Of a stretch of 64,000 bases of DNA, positions 54,215 to 63,810 are shown one piece after another (position 1 is the first letter of the stretch; every line of letters starts with the position of its first letter). Both the position numbers and the translations under genes were made by a program. The notes under the pieces were generated by a model. It ran no database searches. It had not been told where the DNA came from and worked only from the letters and a program-made list of their open reading frames with translations. This DNA comes from JAKFWF01 sp963741505 (GTDB taxonomy: Bacteria; Pseudomonadota; Alphaproteobacteria; Rhizobiales; Hyphomicrobiaceae), in contig CAVUIJ010000003.1 of NCBI GenBank assembly GCA_963741505.1, forward strand, positions 1 to 64,000, in the 5' to 3' direction.

Positions 54215-55393
54215 TCAGCGCGGCAACGGCTCCGTTCCCTCATCCAAAATCGCCAGATATTCGCTATAACTGTAATGCCGACCGCGCAGTCGTCCCGTGA
54301 TTTCCCGGACTATGCCGAGGCGCAGGAGATGAGCAATCGAAGACTGTATCGTCGGTTGCGAGAGGCCCAATCTCTTTGCCGCCGCCGGAACAGACAGCAC
54401 AGGGCGCCGCTTCAGGTCTGTGTGTACGCGCAATGCCGTCGCGGCCGGACGACCCAAGGCCGCGATCTGTTTTTCGTGGCCTTCGAACAGTGCGAGCAGT
54501 TTTTGTGCGGTCTCGAAGCCCTGCCGTGAGGTTGATGCCACACCCTCGAGGAAGAAAGCTACCCAGGCTTCCCAATCGCCTTTCTCCCGGACGATCTGGA
54601 GAAGGTCATAGTATTGTTGCCGGTGGGTTTTGAGATAGAGACTGAGATAGAGGGTTGGCTGAATTAGTGCCCCATCCTCGCACAACATGAGCGTGACGAG
54701 CAGCCGGCCCAGTCGTCCGTTGCCATCGAGGAACGGGTGGATCGTTTCAAACTGGACATGTGCAAGCGCCGCCCGGATCAGAACCGGATATGCTTCGCGT
54801 TGGTGCAGGAACGTTTCCAGAGCGCCCATGCATTCGATCAAACGGTCAGGTGGCGGTGGCACGAACAGCGCGTTGCCAGGTCTCGTGCCGCCGATCCAAT
54901 TCTGCGACGTTCGGAATTCGCCGGGCTGTTTGCTTGCACCGCGTCCACTTGACAGAAGCTTCTCGTGCATCTCACGGATGAGACGCAGCGAAAGTGGAAA
55001 TCCGTCGCGCAGGCGCGCCAGCCCGTGCTCCATGGCAATGACGTAGTTCGACACTTCGCGCACGTCGTCGATTGGCACGAAGGTGGTCTCGTCGTTCTCA
55101 AACAGCAGAAGGTCGGAGAGCGACGATTGCGTCCCTTCGATCTGCGATGACAGTAGCGCTTCCTTGCGGACGTACATCCACATGAACAAGCTGGTAGAAG
55201 GTAGAACAGTTGCTACGCCATCGAGACGACTCAGTTCGCGGTTTGCGATGTCAAATTTGCCAAGCAGCTTTGCAATATCGAGCGGGGGGCTAGGTGGCAG
55301 CGGAGGTGGTACATAAGCGCGAACGGTCTCGCCGCCAGATTTGCTCGAAACATATGTTCCCAGTCTCGTGTTAGGTGTGGTGTCTGCCGACAT
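54215..55393 (-). CDS. Fic family AMP-transferase with N-terminal inhibitory helix and C-terminal winged helix
   Basis: The 392-aa protein has a class II-type inhibitory motif SSQIEGTQ (residues ~82-90), the Fic domain with catalytic HPFLDGNGRLGR, and a C-terminal winged helix-turn-helix (RRPVLSVPAAAKRLGLSQPTIQSSIAHLLRLGIV). Fic proteins transfer AMP (or other nucleotides) onto target proteins; the inhibitory Glu normally blocks the active site. Proteins of this layout are common, often on mobile or accessory DNA. A Phe in PPPLP and the N-terminal YVPPPLPP segment are also typical. Targets are unknown; no antitoxin partner is next to it. Confidence 0.9.
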   Translation of the reverse strand: MSADTTPNTRLGTYVSSKSGGETVRAYVPPPLPPSPPLDIAKLLGKFDIANRELSRLDGVATVLPSTSLFMWMYVRKEALLSSQIEGTQSSLSDLLLFENDETTFVPIDDVREVSNYVIAMEHGLARLRDGFPLSLRLIREMHEKLLSSGRGASKQPGEFRTSQNWIGGTRPGNALFVPPPPDRLIECMGALETFLHQREAYPVLIRAALAHVQFETIHPFLDGNGRLGRLLVTLMLCEDGALIQPTLYLSLYLKTHRQQYYDLLQIVREKGDWEAWVAFFLEGVASTSRQGFETAQKLLALFEGHEKQIAALGRPAATALRVHTDLKRRPVLSVPAAAKRLGLSQPTIQSSIAHLLRLGIVREITGRLRGRHYSYSEYLAILDEGTEPLPR

Positions 55394-55559
55394 GTTCTCC
55401 GTATCTCCGTATCCTTTAACAGCGGGCCGCGTAATTAAAGCTTATCGCCAAAACCTTTAACAAGCCAGGACGCAATTAAGGGATTTTGCTTGGTACTCGC
55501 CCGTAGCACCGTCGTCCACGCTCAGCTATGGGAACTGCCGGGCAGAGCAGGGAACCTCC

Positions 55560-56249
55560 ATGGGCACACGCATCGAACTCGGGCGGATCGCGGGGATTAC
55601 GATCTACCTCGACATGTTCTTCGTGCTGATCCTGGTGGTCTCATCGAGCCGGTACTTCACCAGCGGCAACACCCAGGTGATGTCGATGGGGCTCGTCATC
55701 ATCGCCGGCATCTTCGGCTCGATCCTGCTGCACGAGCTTGGCCATGCCATGGCGGCCCGGCTGTTCAAGACCCGCGTCAGTCACATCGACTTGACGGGGC
55801 TCGGCGGCATCGCCCATTTCGGCAGCTCACTGCCAAAGGGGGTATTTGCTCGCACGATGATCTATCTCGCCGGGCCGGCCGCCAACATCGCTCTGGTTTA
55901 TGGCTGTGATGCGCTCGCCGGCATGGCTCACGCCGGCAACAAGACGATGCTGTCGCTGGCGCTGTATCAACTTTCGACCATCAACTACTACCTCGCAGCA
56001 TTCAACCTGCTGCCCGCCTACCCACTCGACGGCGGGCACACGCTGGATGCGATCCTGGGCAAGCTGTTCGGTGGCATCTGGGCGCAGCGGATCGTGTCGG
56101 CGCTGGGCATCGCATGCGCATTGCTGGTCGCCTATTTCGCGGTGCTGTCGCTGCCCGGCGGCCTATTCCTGCTGCTGATCGCGTTCTTCATCCTGGAGGC
56201 TAACTGGAGCGCCTTCAATCAGGTCGGCGGCTTCGGCGGCAGGCGATGA
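55560..56249 (+). CDS. Site-2 protease family (M50) membrane metalloprotease
   Basis: The 229-aa polytopic protein has the zinc motif HELGH in ILLHELGHAMAA and the third ligand in FNLLPAYPLDGGH, both inside hydrophobic segments. It is a compact S2P (no PDZ or CBS domain) with six helices. Such proteases cut membrane-bound regulators or serve unknown housekeeping roles. An AGGGAACC precedes the ATG. It is convergent with moeA, 9 bp apart. Confidence 0.9.
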   Translation: MGTRIELGRIAGITIYLDMFFVLILVVSSSRYFTSGNTQVMSMGLVIIAGIFGSILLHELGHAMAARLFKTRVSHIDLTGLGGIAHFGSSLPKGVFARTMIYLAGPAANIALVYGCDALAGMAHAGNKTMLSLALYQLSTINYYLAAFNLLPAYPLDGGHTLDAILGKLFGGIWAQRIVSALGIACALLVAYFAVLSLPGGLFLLLIAFFILEANWSAFNQVGGFGGRR

Positions 56250-56258
56250 GGCCCGCCC

Positions 56259-57554
56259 TAACCTGACAGGATGCCGAACTCGCTGAACGGGATAAAGTCG
56301 ACGAGGTCGCCGGGCGGCGACGTCGCCGGCGTCTTCGACTATGTCGATCAGGCCGTCGGCGGCGCGCAGACCGGAGATTAAGCCCGAGCCGTCACGAGCG
56401 AATTTTTCAACGCCAAGGCCGCCTTCACCGTCGACCAGAACCCCGCGCCAGAATTCGCGCCGGCCGGGCTTTCTGCCCTTGAACTCGAACGCCGCCGGCA
56501 ATTTGTAGCGGCGAGGCTCCGGCCAGTGGCCGCCACCCAACCGGTGCAGCAGCGGAAACACGTACATCAGAAAGCACACGAAAACCGCGACCGGATTGCC
56601 GGGCAGGCCGACCACCACGCATGGCGGCCGCGAGGGCTGCGACGACCGTCCGATCTGGCCGAACATCATCGGCCTGCCGGGTTTGACGGCGAGCTGCCAG
56701 AAATGCCGCGAGCCGAGTGCTGCGAGCGCTCCGCCCATGTGATCCTCGTCACCACGGCTGGCACCACCGGTGGTCAGCACCACATCGTGGCCCGCAGCCG
56801 CTGCCGCGAGCCTCATGCGCACGAGATCAGCGTCGTCGCGCCAAATACCCAGATATTCCACCTCGGCACCGGCGAGCTCGACCAGATGGCGCAGCATCGG
56901 CGTGTTGGCATCGTAGACCTGTCCCGGCCGCAGCGCCGCCTCGCCGGGCGCGATGATCTCGTCGCCACTGGCGACTACCGCGACGCGCAACCGCTGGAAG
57001 CAGGTGACGCTCTCCTGCCCGACCGACGCCAACGCCGCGAGGTCCTGCGGCCGCAATCTGTGGCCGGCCCCGAACAATACGGTACCGGCGGCGAGATCCT
57101 CGCCGGCCTTGCGAACGTTGGTGCCGGCCCTCAGGCCACTCGGGATCGTCACCCGTCCACTATCGACGGAGCAATCCTCCTGCATGGCGACGGTGTCGGC
57201 GCCGGTCGGCATTACCGCGCCGGTGAAGATACGCGCGGTGGCTCCGGGAGGAAGTGCGTGGCCCAAAGGATGCCCGGCCGCGGCTCGGCCGCGAATGTCG
57301 AAGGTTGCGCCGCTCGCTCGGTCATAGCCAGTGTGGGCGAAGGCGTAGCCGTCGACTGCCGAATTGGTGTGTGCCGGAACCGGTATGGCCGCCGCAATTG
57401 CCGTGGCGATGCGGCGGCCGCCGGCATGCTGGAGTGCCACGACCTCCGTCGAAGCAATCGGTGCGACCCGGGTCTTCAGCAGCATCAATGCTTCGGAGTG
57501 TGTCAGCCGGCGGTCGCCAAGCGCGAAACAGTCGTCGGTCGCTGGCGGAAGCAT
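56259..57554 (-). CDS. moeA: Molybdopterin molybdotransferase MoeA (frameshifted near the 3' end)
   Basis: Inserts molybdate into adenylylated molybdopterin. The protein shows the MoeA domains: SAVDGYAFA, IFTGAVMPTGADTVAMQE, GDEI, TTGGASRGDEDHM, the substrate-binding VVGLPGNPVAVFVCF and PGRREFWRGVL. One extra base near 56312 breaks the last 15 codons; removing it gives DIVEDAGDVAAGDLVDFIPF ending at a TAG at 56259. Start at the ATG at 57554 (MLPPATDD) rather than a TTG further up. It serves molybdoenzymes such as the formate dehydrogenase at 4.7 kb. Confidence 0.88.
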
Positions 57555-57755
57555 GGGGCGGCCCTGTGACAAGCAAATGGTCTGGGCCTGAGCGTATCAG
57601 CAGATCGGATGAGGTAGAATACCCCGTTGAGGCGCGAGTCTAGCGACCGCAGCCGGATGGTCGATCATAGGACCGACGCCAAGTCATAATCCAGAATACC
57701 CACACGCGCCATCAGCGCCGTAGGGGCGGAGCGAGAACCAACAATCTAGAATGCC

Positions 57756-57848
57756 TCACTGCGCCTGCATCAGCACAAACAGCCCAATTCCGAGAGCCGG
57801 ACCGAGCAGCGTTGCCAATACCATCATAACAAACGGCTTTGCAACCAT
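57756..57848 (-). CDS. 30-aa single-helix membrane peptide (candidate)
   Basis: On the minus strand, GGGAG stands 9 bp before an ATG that encodes MVAKPFVMMVLATLLGPALG and ten further, mostly hydrophobic residues, then TGA. One hydrophobic helix with a basic N-terminus is the usual form of small membrane proteins. It lies alone in a 700-bp gap. Evidence is limited to the ribosome-binding site and the composition; conservation in related genomes would decide. Confidence 0.4.
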   Translation of the reverse strand: MVAKPFVMMVLATLLGPALGIGLFVLMQAQ

Positions 57849-58273
57849 GACTAGAACTCCCGCACGCTACTAACGGTAGTTGTGAGGTCTAAACTGGCCC
57901 ACACTACCCAAACCGCAAGTCCCTCAACCTGCAGCCATAATTACAGCATACACACTTCCAACACTTTTGCCACAGATTTTTCAGCAGGCTTCAATAATTG
58001 TTCCCAATTTACATCTTACCATAAACTCTTAGGTTCTGCCATATATCCTATTGTCTTAAATACGATTTTTCTGCTGCTATGCCTCCGATCGCGCAGCTCC
58101 GTGCCGCATTGCAACATGTGGTTGCACGCGCCGCCGCCAAATAGCTCGGTGCACGTTGTGAATTTAGCACACAACGGCTGCTGTCAAGCGAGTGGCGGAT
58201 CGACGGGCGATTGTCCGGAGGTATCCTGCCATTTTTTCTAAGCCTATGCGACGCTTAACCTTTTTGGCTTCGA
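57849..58273. other. AT-rich intergenic stretch
   Basis: This stretch between moeA and the double-ATPase gene has unusually low G+C: by count 22 of 60 bases at 57961-58020 and 19 of 60 at 58021-58080, against roughly 65% around it. No frame here has coding features; a 119-aa frame at 57882-58241 has no family, start signal or periodicity. Low G+C plus an unusual operon next to it suggests acquired DNA or a strong regulatory region. Confidence 0.6.
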
Positions 58274-61200
58274 CTAGCGTATATCGAACAGCCGCAACTG
58301 CTTCTCGTCCTGGCCCTTGGTCTCGTGCGCCAGCTGCTCGATGCGGTCGAACGGAACCTGTTCGGCCATGATCAGCGAGCGCTGTGCTTTGATCGCCCGC
58401 ACCAAGCCTTCCTGCACCAGATGGAACTCGCCGACCGTCTGGTTTGGCAGCACGCGGGCGGGATCGAGTCCGCTCTCGCTCTGGAATGCGGCCCTGAGCT
58501 TGCGCAGCGCGGTGTCTTCACGAACGCGGCCAATGAACCAGCTCGTCACCTGGTCGCGGCTCTTGTAGTCGAGGTCGCCCGGCGACTGGGTCGCCAGCAT
58601 GATGCCGAGGCCGGCGGAGCGGGCTCGCTTCAACAGCGACTGGAGTGGTTCGGCGGTGGCGGGCTTCGAGTTCGCCGGGATGTACAGATCGGCCTCGTCG
58701 AACATGACGACGGCCTGCAATTCGTCGTTCGGGTTGCGCTGGCAGAAGCGCAGTGCTTCGGACAGGAATTGCGCCACCCAGAACAGGATGTTCTCGTTGT
58801 CGCCGAGAAAGCCGGTGTAGATCACCGACAGGCGCGTGCGGCCGTCGCGGGCATAAGCTCCGATGCCAAGCAGCGCTTCCATGCTGAGGCTCTCGCCGCC
58901 GCCCTCGAACAGCGCGGCATTGCGATGCCGCAAGCTGTCGAGCTGGGCGACGAGATCGCGCCGGATCTTGCCGGACGGGTCCATGCGCTGCGTGCGATCG
59001 GTGAGCTCCGGATCCTCGTCCTCGAGCAGGTTGATGAGGTCGGCCAGCGTCACCTCGCGGCTGTAGCGCGATCCCAGGATGCGCAGCGCCACCGACAACG
59101 TACCTGACTGCTTCTGATGCGTCGCCGAGTTCTTCAGGTGCAGCATGTCGCCGAGCGCCGCCGACGACAGGTTCGCCAGCAGTTGCTGCTCGTGCTCGGG
59201 CAGCTCGTTGATGCCGTTCGGCAGCAGCGTGATCGAGATCGGCCGGCCGGTGGCGCGGCCGGGCGTATAGACCGCGACGTCGATCGCGTCGGCGAGCTTC
59301 TCGCGCTCGCCCCGCCGCTCCTGGAATTCGTCGTCGTTGGCACGCCAGACGTCCGGATTGGCGTAGCTGCACAGGTCGCCCTTGCGGTCGAGCAGCACGG
59401 CCGGGATGCCGCGCAGCAGCAATTGCTCGATGAGCGTCAGCGCCAGCGTGGTCTTGCCCGAGCCTGAGCCGCCGAGCACCGCCGCATGCCGTTTCAACAC
59501 ACTGGTATTGAGCGTCACCGCCTTGCCGCGTCCGCCGATCTCGCGGCCGGCGATAATGCTGTACGCGTTGTCGCCGTTCTCGTCGAGGATGACGGCGAGC
59601 GGCAGCTCGTCGTCGTTGGCAGGCACCGGCTCGGATTCGCCCGCCGCCGGCCCGCTCCACTCGCTCCAGGCCGTCTGCACCGGAGCAGCCGCCTCGTCGT
59701 CACCGACGTACTCGCCGCCGGTGATTGCCGCCACTGGAGCCGCCTCGATCCGCGGCGCCGGGCGGGTCAACAGGTCCAGGCGCAAGAGCTGCACGAGCGG
59801 CGCCAGCCCCGACAGCAGCTTTGCCTGCTCGAACCAGGTTCGGAACCCCGGATCGAAACGGTGATGGGCGTGGAACTCGCGCACCGTCATCATCCGCTCC
59901 CACTCGGGGATCGGCACCAGGATCGACCGGCCACCGGCATCGCGGAACTTGCGGAACGCCTGCGCCGTCTGGTTCTTCTTGTTCGGCGGGAAGTCGCTCG
60001 CTCGCAGCATGAAGCAGGCACGGCCCTGCATCGCGGCCAGCACGCGGTCGAGTTGGCGCTTCAAGCCGCCGCCCTGGGTCGGCCGGTTGCACAGGAACAC
60101 GCGGCCCTCGTAGGCGAGGCCGTTGCGCTGACTGACCTTGAAGTCGATTGCCGGCAGGTCGTCGGCGAGTTCAAGCCGCTCGACGGAAAGCTGCACTGCC
60201 CCTCCCCACTCGTCCTTGGTGAGCCCCATGGCAGTGACGAGCACGTCCATAAGATCGCTGTCGGTCGAGGGGATCTCGGCTTCGGACGCGCTGGCGAAGC
60301 GATGCCACATGTCGCGGAAGTCGATGTCGAACGCCGGGTTGGCATCGTCGGGATCATCGTTCGACGAGGCGAACCCAAGCGCTGCGGCGAGCGTCGATAT
60401 GAAGCCGGCCCTTTCCGGCTCCTCGCGCGCCTCCTCCTGCTCGCTGCCCTGCTCGGAGCGCAGGCGGCTCTGTGCGTGCTCCAGCAGTCGCCGGGTCGAC
60501 AGACCGCCGAACTCCTCGAAGAATTGCGGCCCGAAGAATGCCGAGGCGTCGGGAAAACTCAAGCCGCCGGCGCGGGTCTCGGCGTCATGCTCCAGCCGGC
60601 GGGCGATGATCAGGCGTGCTTCCTCGGGCGTGCGGGTCTCGAGCAGTGCCACCGGGCCTGACTTCTCGATGCGGTCGATGTAGCTCTGCGCCAGCACGCC
60701 ACGCACCTGGCCGTAGAAATCCTCCAGGCACGAGATGATGATGATCGAAGTCGGCAGTCGGTTGGCGATCTGGATCAGGTCACGCGCCGCCCGCTGAAAG
60801 CGCTCTTCGGCGTCCTCGAACGAGCGCAGGTCCTCGACCTGGTCGATGCAGAAGACGAGCGCCGAACGGTCAACCGTCCACATCAGGCGGCCGAGGCTCT
60901 CGATGATCTCGAACGCGCGGCCATCGCCGGTGTTGGGATCAAGCGCCGCCACCGCCGCCAGGCTCAGTTCATTGAGCGCGCGACCATAGAGATACTGGCG
61001 CACGCGCTGGTCGATGCGCGGATCGCACCGCTGCAGATAGAGCAACGCCCGCACGATGTTGATGTCGAGTTCCTGCTCGGCAAATTTCGGACTGGCGACG
61101 ATGTCGTCGGCGAGGGAGTGGATGAGCTTGGCGAGCTTGGCTTCGTCGAGCGCCGCCTCGCGTAGCTTCTCGAGTTCGCCGGCCGGCAGCACGCCCGCGT

Positions 61201-61630
61201 CCTCGACCAGGCGGCGGGTGAGGCGGGCGAGCCCGGTCTCGCCACCCTCGTCCGGATCGTAGGGCTTCTCGAGCGAAGCGATCAGCCGACGCAGGTAGTA
61301 GTCGGCATAGCTGTTCACATCCGGCGTCATCTGGGCGTAGCCGAAGTAGGCGCAGCCGCGGCGGTGCGCGCCGGTACGCAGTGCCCGGATCAAATGCGTC
61401 TTGCCGGCGCCGGACTGACCGTGGAACAGCAGAATGCGTGCCTGCGACTTCATGCCGGCAGGCGACACCACGGCATCCAGCAGGTCATAGAACTTGGTGC
61501 GTGCCTTCTTATGCACCGCCTCGACATCGACGGGATCGGCCCGCCAAATATCGTCCTCCCACGTGATCGAATGATCGAACGCGGCTGCGAGTTGGCTCGC
61601 CTGTGCGGTGTTACGGTCTTCCGGCTGCAT
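58274..61630 (-). CDS. Dual ATPase: AAA plus HerA/FtsK-like domain protein
   Basis: A 1118-aa protein with two P-loop ATPases. The first has Walker A HGQSGAGKTH (residues 70-79) and Walker B ALVFCIDQVEDL (258-268), like Orc/STAND-type AAA proteins. The second, near the C-terminus, has Walker A GGSGSGKTTL (720-729), Walker B VVMFDEADLY (974-983) and ATQSPGDLD (1013-1021), the pattern of HerA/FtsK-type DNA pumps. The middle (~430-630) is a separate conserved-looking region with an RRPTQGGG-like loop, of unknown role; an acidic Gln/Glu-rich linker is at ~390-410. There is no transmembrane segment. It is 60 bp downstream of a partner gene on the same strand. I do not know a named system with this exact layout. 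Confidence 0.85.
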   Translation of the reverse strand: MQPEDRNTAQASQLAAAFDHSITWEDDIWRADPVDVEAVHKKARTKFYDLLDAVVSPAGMKSQARILLFHGQSGAGKTHLIRALRTGAHRRGCAYFGYAQMTPDVNSYADYYLRRLIASLEKPYDPDEGGETGLARLTRRLVEDAGVLPAGELEKLREAALDEAKLAKLIHSLADDIVASPKFAEQELDINIVRALLYLQRCDPRIDQRVRQYLYGRALNELSLAAVAALDPNTGDGRAFEIIESLGRLMWTVDRSALVFCIDQVEDLRSFEDAEERFQRAARDLIQIANRLPTSIIIISCLEDFYGQVRGVLAQSYIDRIEKSGPVALLETRTPEEARLIIARRLEHDAETRAGGLSFPDASAFFGPQFFEEFGGLSTRRLLEHAQSRLRSEQGSEQEEAREEPERAGFISTLAAALGFASSNDDPDDANPAFDIDFRDMWHRFASASEAEIPSTDSDLMDVLVTAMGLTKDEWGGAVQLSVERLELADDLPAIDFKVSQRNGLAYEGRVFLCNRPTQGGGLKRQLDRVLAAMQGRACFMLRASDFPPNKKNQTAQAFRKFRDAGGRSILVPIPEWERMMTVREFHAHHRFDPGFRTWFEQAKLLSGLAPLVQLLRLDLLTRPAPRIEAAPVAAITGGEYVGDDEAAAPVQTAWSEWSGPAAGESEPVPANDDELPLAVILDENGDNAYSIIAGREIGGRGKAVTLNTSVLKRHAAVLGGSGSGKTTLALTLIEQLLLRGIPAVLLDRKGDLCSYANPDVWRANDDEFQERRGEREKLADAIDVAVYTPGRATGRPISITLLPNGINELPEHEQQLLANLSSAALGDMLHLKNSATHQKQSGTLSVALRILGSRYSREVTLADLINLLEDEDPELTDRTQRMDPSGKIRRDLVAQLDSLRHRNAALFEGGGESLSMEALLGIGAYARDGRTRLSVIYTGFLGDNENILFWVAQFLSEALRFCQRNPNDELQAVVMFDEADLYIPANSKPATAEPLQSLLKRARSAGLGIMLATQSPGDLDYKSRDQVTSWFIGRVREDTALRKLRAAFQSESGLDPARVLPNQTVGEFHLVQEGLVRAIKAQRSLIMAEQVPFDRIEQLAHETKGQDEKQLRLFDIR

Positions 61631-61690
61631 CGCGTGAAGTGTTCCTGGACGCTAGGAAAAAAGCGCCTCTTCTCAGGGCCTACGAGGGAA

Positions 61691-62846
61691 TCAGTCTGCA
61701 ACGCGAACGAAGTGCAGCACGGTGTTCTTGAACGCGAGCGCCGACTGCTGCACCCGGGGCAGCGATCGTCGGTCCTTGAGATCGGCATTGGCGAGCACGA
61801 CATGGCCGGTTCGATGGGCCTCCGCCAGCATGCTCTTGAACTCGATCTCGGTCAGGCCCCACTCGGGACGGGTGGCTTTCACGGTCTGCCACACATCGCT
61901 GATATATGCTTTGCGGTTGCCGGGCCAGCCTTCCGAGCGCTCGCGCGCGATCGTCTGGACGACCTTGGCGAAGCCTTCGAGATCGGGTCGCGACGCCGCC
62001 GGCGGTCGCGCTGTCGATGGCGGCGCCGAAGGCTGTGGCGGAGTAGCGGCCGGCACGCCAGCGATCGCAGGCCCGGATTTGGGTGCGGTGTCGCGCGGTC
62101 CCGGTGCCGAGATTTCGCTGACCAGCCGGCGCAGGATCGCCACACGCAGGGCATCGGCATCCGATTGCGCGGCGCCGACGCATTCCGCCGCCAGCGTGGC
62201 GATCAGCCGGGCATCAGTGCCGAAATCGCGCGGCTTGTGTGCCAGCTGGCCGGCGAGCAGGCGGCCGGCCTTCGCCGACAGGCCATCGCCAGCGTCCATG
62301 GCGCCCTTGATCGAATTGCCGAAGGCGCGCTGCAGCGCCACTACGGCAAGGCCCGAGCGCAGGCGGGAAGTACTGGCCCGGCTGCGGGCGGGCAATCCAA
62401 AGTGTCGCTGCAACACGGCTGCGCGGAGGCCGTCCGGCCTGGCCAACAGTTTGACCTTGGCGGCCGCCTCGCGCTCGAGGCCAAGCGCCACCGCTACCAG
62501 TCGAATATCTCGAATCTCGGCCCACCCGTGCTTGCTGGCTTTGGTTGTCGAATGCATCCCGAAGGCATCGTGCACCGCGGTGAGGCCGGCAGCGGTCAAG
62601 GTGATTCGATTGCGCGATTCAACGGCGAAACCGTCGGCTGCAAGAACTCGCGAGCTCGCGCTCGAGCACCGCACGGAACTCGGCAGGCGACAACCGATGC
62701 GACGACAGCACACCGAGATCCTTCGCCAATTCGCCGCGTGTTGCGCCACCATCGACGCTAGCGCGCGCGGCGACGAGCATCCGCCAGGAGCGGCCCAGCG
62801 AAGCTATGGCCGTCTGCCGATGCGCTTCGAGCGCAGCTGACGCCAT
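61691..62846 (-). CDS. Unknown partner protein of the dual ATPase (frameshifted)
   Basis: The ATG at 62846 (MASAALEAHRQTAIASLGRS) opens a helical N-terminal part, and the rest, from RVLAADGFAVESRN onward, is in the next frame. One extra base near 62651 explains the shift (ERELRVLAADG restored). The corrected product is ~384 aa: N-terminal helical region, middle region rich in Ala and Arg (~100-200), Pro-rich linker (~225-260), and a C-terminal ~100-aa domain (FAKVVQTIARE…NRKAYISDVWQTVKATRPEWGLTEIEFKSMLAEAHRTG) that looks like a winged-helix type DNA-binding unit. It is 60 bp upstream of the ATPase and probably co-transcribed. No family recognised. Confidence 0.72.
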
Positions 62847-63096
62847 GGCGCATGCCCTTTCAGTTGCCCGTTGCTCGATGTCGGCTTGCGAGGGGCAAGA
62901 TTGCGAATCACCTGCCGCGCGAGGGAATAGTGCGGCCTGCCGGGCTTCGCGCCAAGGGGGTGTGACACGGCGCCCACACCGCGCCGATCTTTCCGAGCCT
63001 TGCCGGCAGCGATTCTACTTGCCGCGGCAACTGCTTGCGCCGCATTCTGGCGATGACGAGCCGAATGGCTCGATCAATCAGTTGCAGGACCATCGT

Positions 63097-63810
63097 ATGA
63101 CCTGGTCGATCATCGCCCGCGACGACAAGACTGGACGGATCGGCATCGCCGTTGCAACCAGGTTCTTCGCCGTCGGTGCCCGCGTGCCGCACATCAAGAC
63201 CGGCGTCGGCGCGGTGGCGAGCCAGGCCTTCGTCAACCCGTTCTACGGTCCGCAGGGCCTGGCACTGCTGCAAGCCGGCGCGGCGCCGGAGGATGTCGTT
63301 CGTATGCTCACCAATGCCGACGATGGCCGCGATCACCGCCAACTGCATGTGATGGACCGCAATGGCCGGTTCGCTGCCTTCACCGGCGCCGCCTGCATCG
63401 ACTGGTGCGGCCACAAGATCCACGACGGCTTCTCGGTCGCCGGCAATATGCTGGCCGGGTCGCGAGTGATCGAGGATACAGCGCGAAGCTTCAAGAGATC
63501 GACCAAGACGCCGTTCGCCCGCCGCCTGATCGCGGCGATGCGGGCGGGCGAGGCCGCCGGCGGCGACAAACGTGGCAAGCAGTCGGCGGCGCTGCTCATC
63601 CACGACGACCAGGACTATTCGCTGCTCGACCTGCGTGTCGACGATCACAAGGATCCCCTGGCCGAGCTCGTCCGGCTCGAACGCATCGCGCGCGAACGCT
63701 GGCTGCACTTCCGCCGCCTGATGCCATCGAAGCAGAACCCGTCTGGCCTCACCGACCGCGCGACGCTTGAAGACGAGATCGCCAAGTCGATCGCCGAAGG
63801 CTACGAATGA
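63097..63810 (+). CDS. DUF1028 family Ntn-hydrolase-like protein
   Basis: The 237-aa protein begins MTWSIIARDDKTGRIGIAVATRFFAVGARVPHI, the DUF1028 pattern. These proteins have an Ntn-hydrolase fold with an N-terminal nucleophile residue near the start; here the first residues are TWS. They are usually linked to peptide or amino-acid turnover. Its stop overlaps the start of an ABC ATPase (ATGA), fitting co-regulation with peptide uptake. The exact reaction is unknown. Confidence 0.82.
   Translation: MTWSIIARDDKTGRIGIAVATRFFAVGARVPHIKTGVGAVASQAFVNPFYGPQGLALLQAGAAPEDVVRMLTNADDGRDHRQLHVMDRNGRFAAFTGAACIDWCGHKIHDGFSVAGNMLAGSRVIEDTARSFKRSTKTPFARRLIAAMRAGEAAGGDKRGKQSAALLIHDDQDYSLLDLRVDDHKDPLAELVRLERIARERWLHFRRLMPSKQNPSGLTDRATLEDEIAKSIAEGYE

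Noticed and set aside
57882..58241. A 119-aa frame in the AT-rich stretch
   Set aside because: No ribosome-binding site, no domain and no hydrophobic or codon pattern of a real gene.
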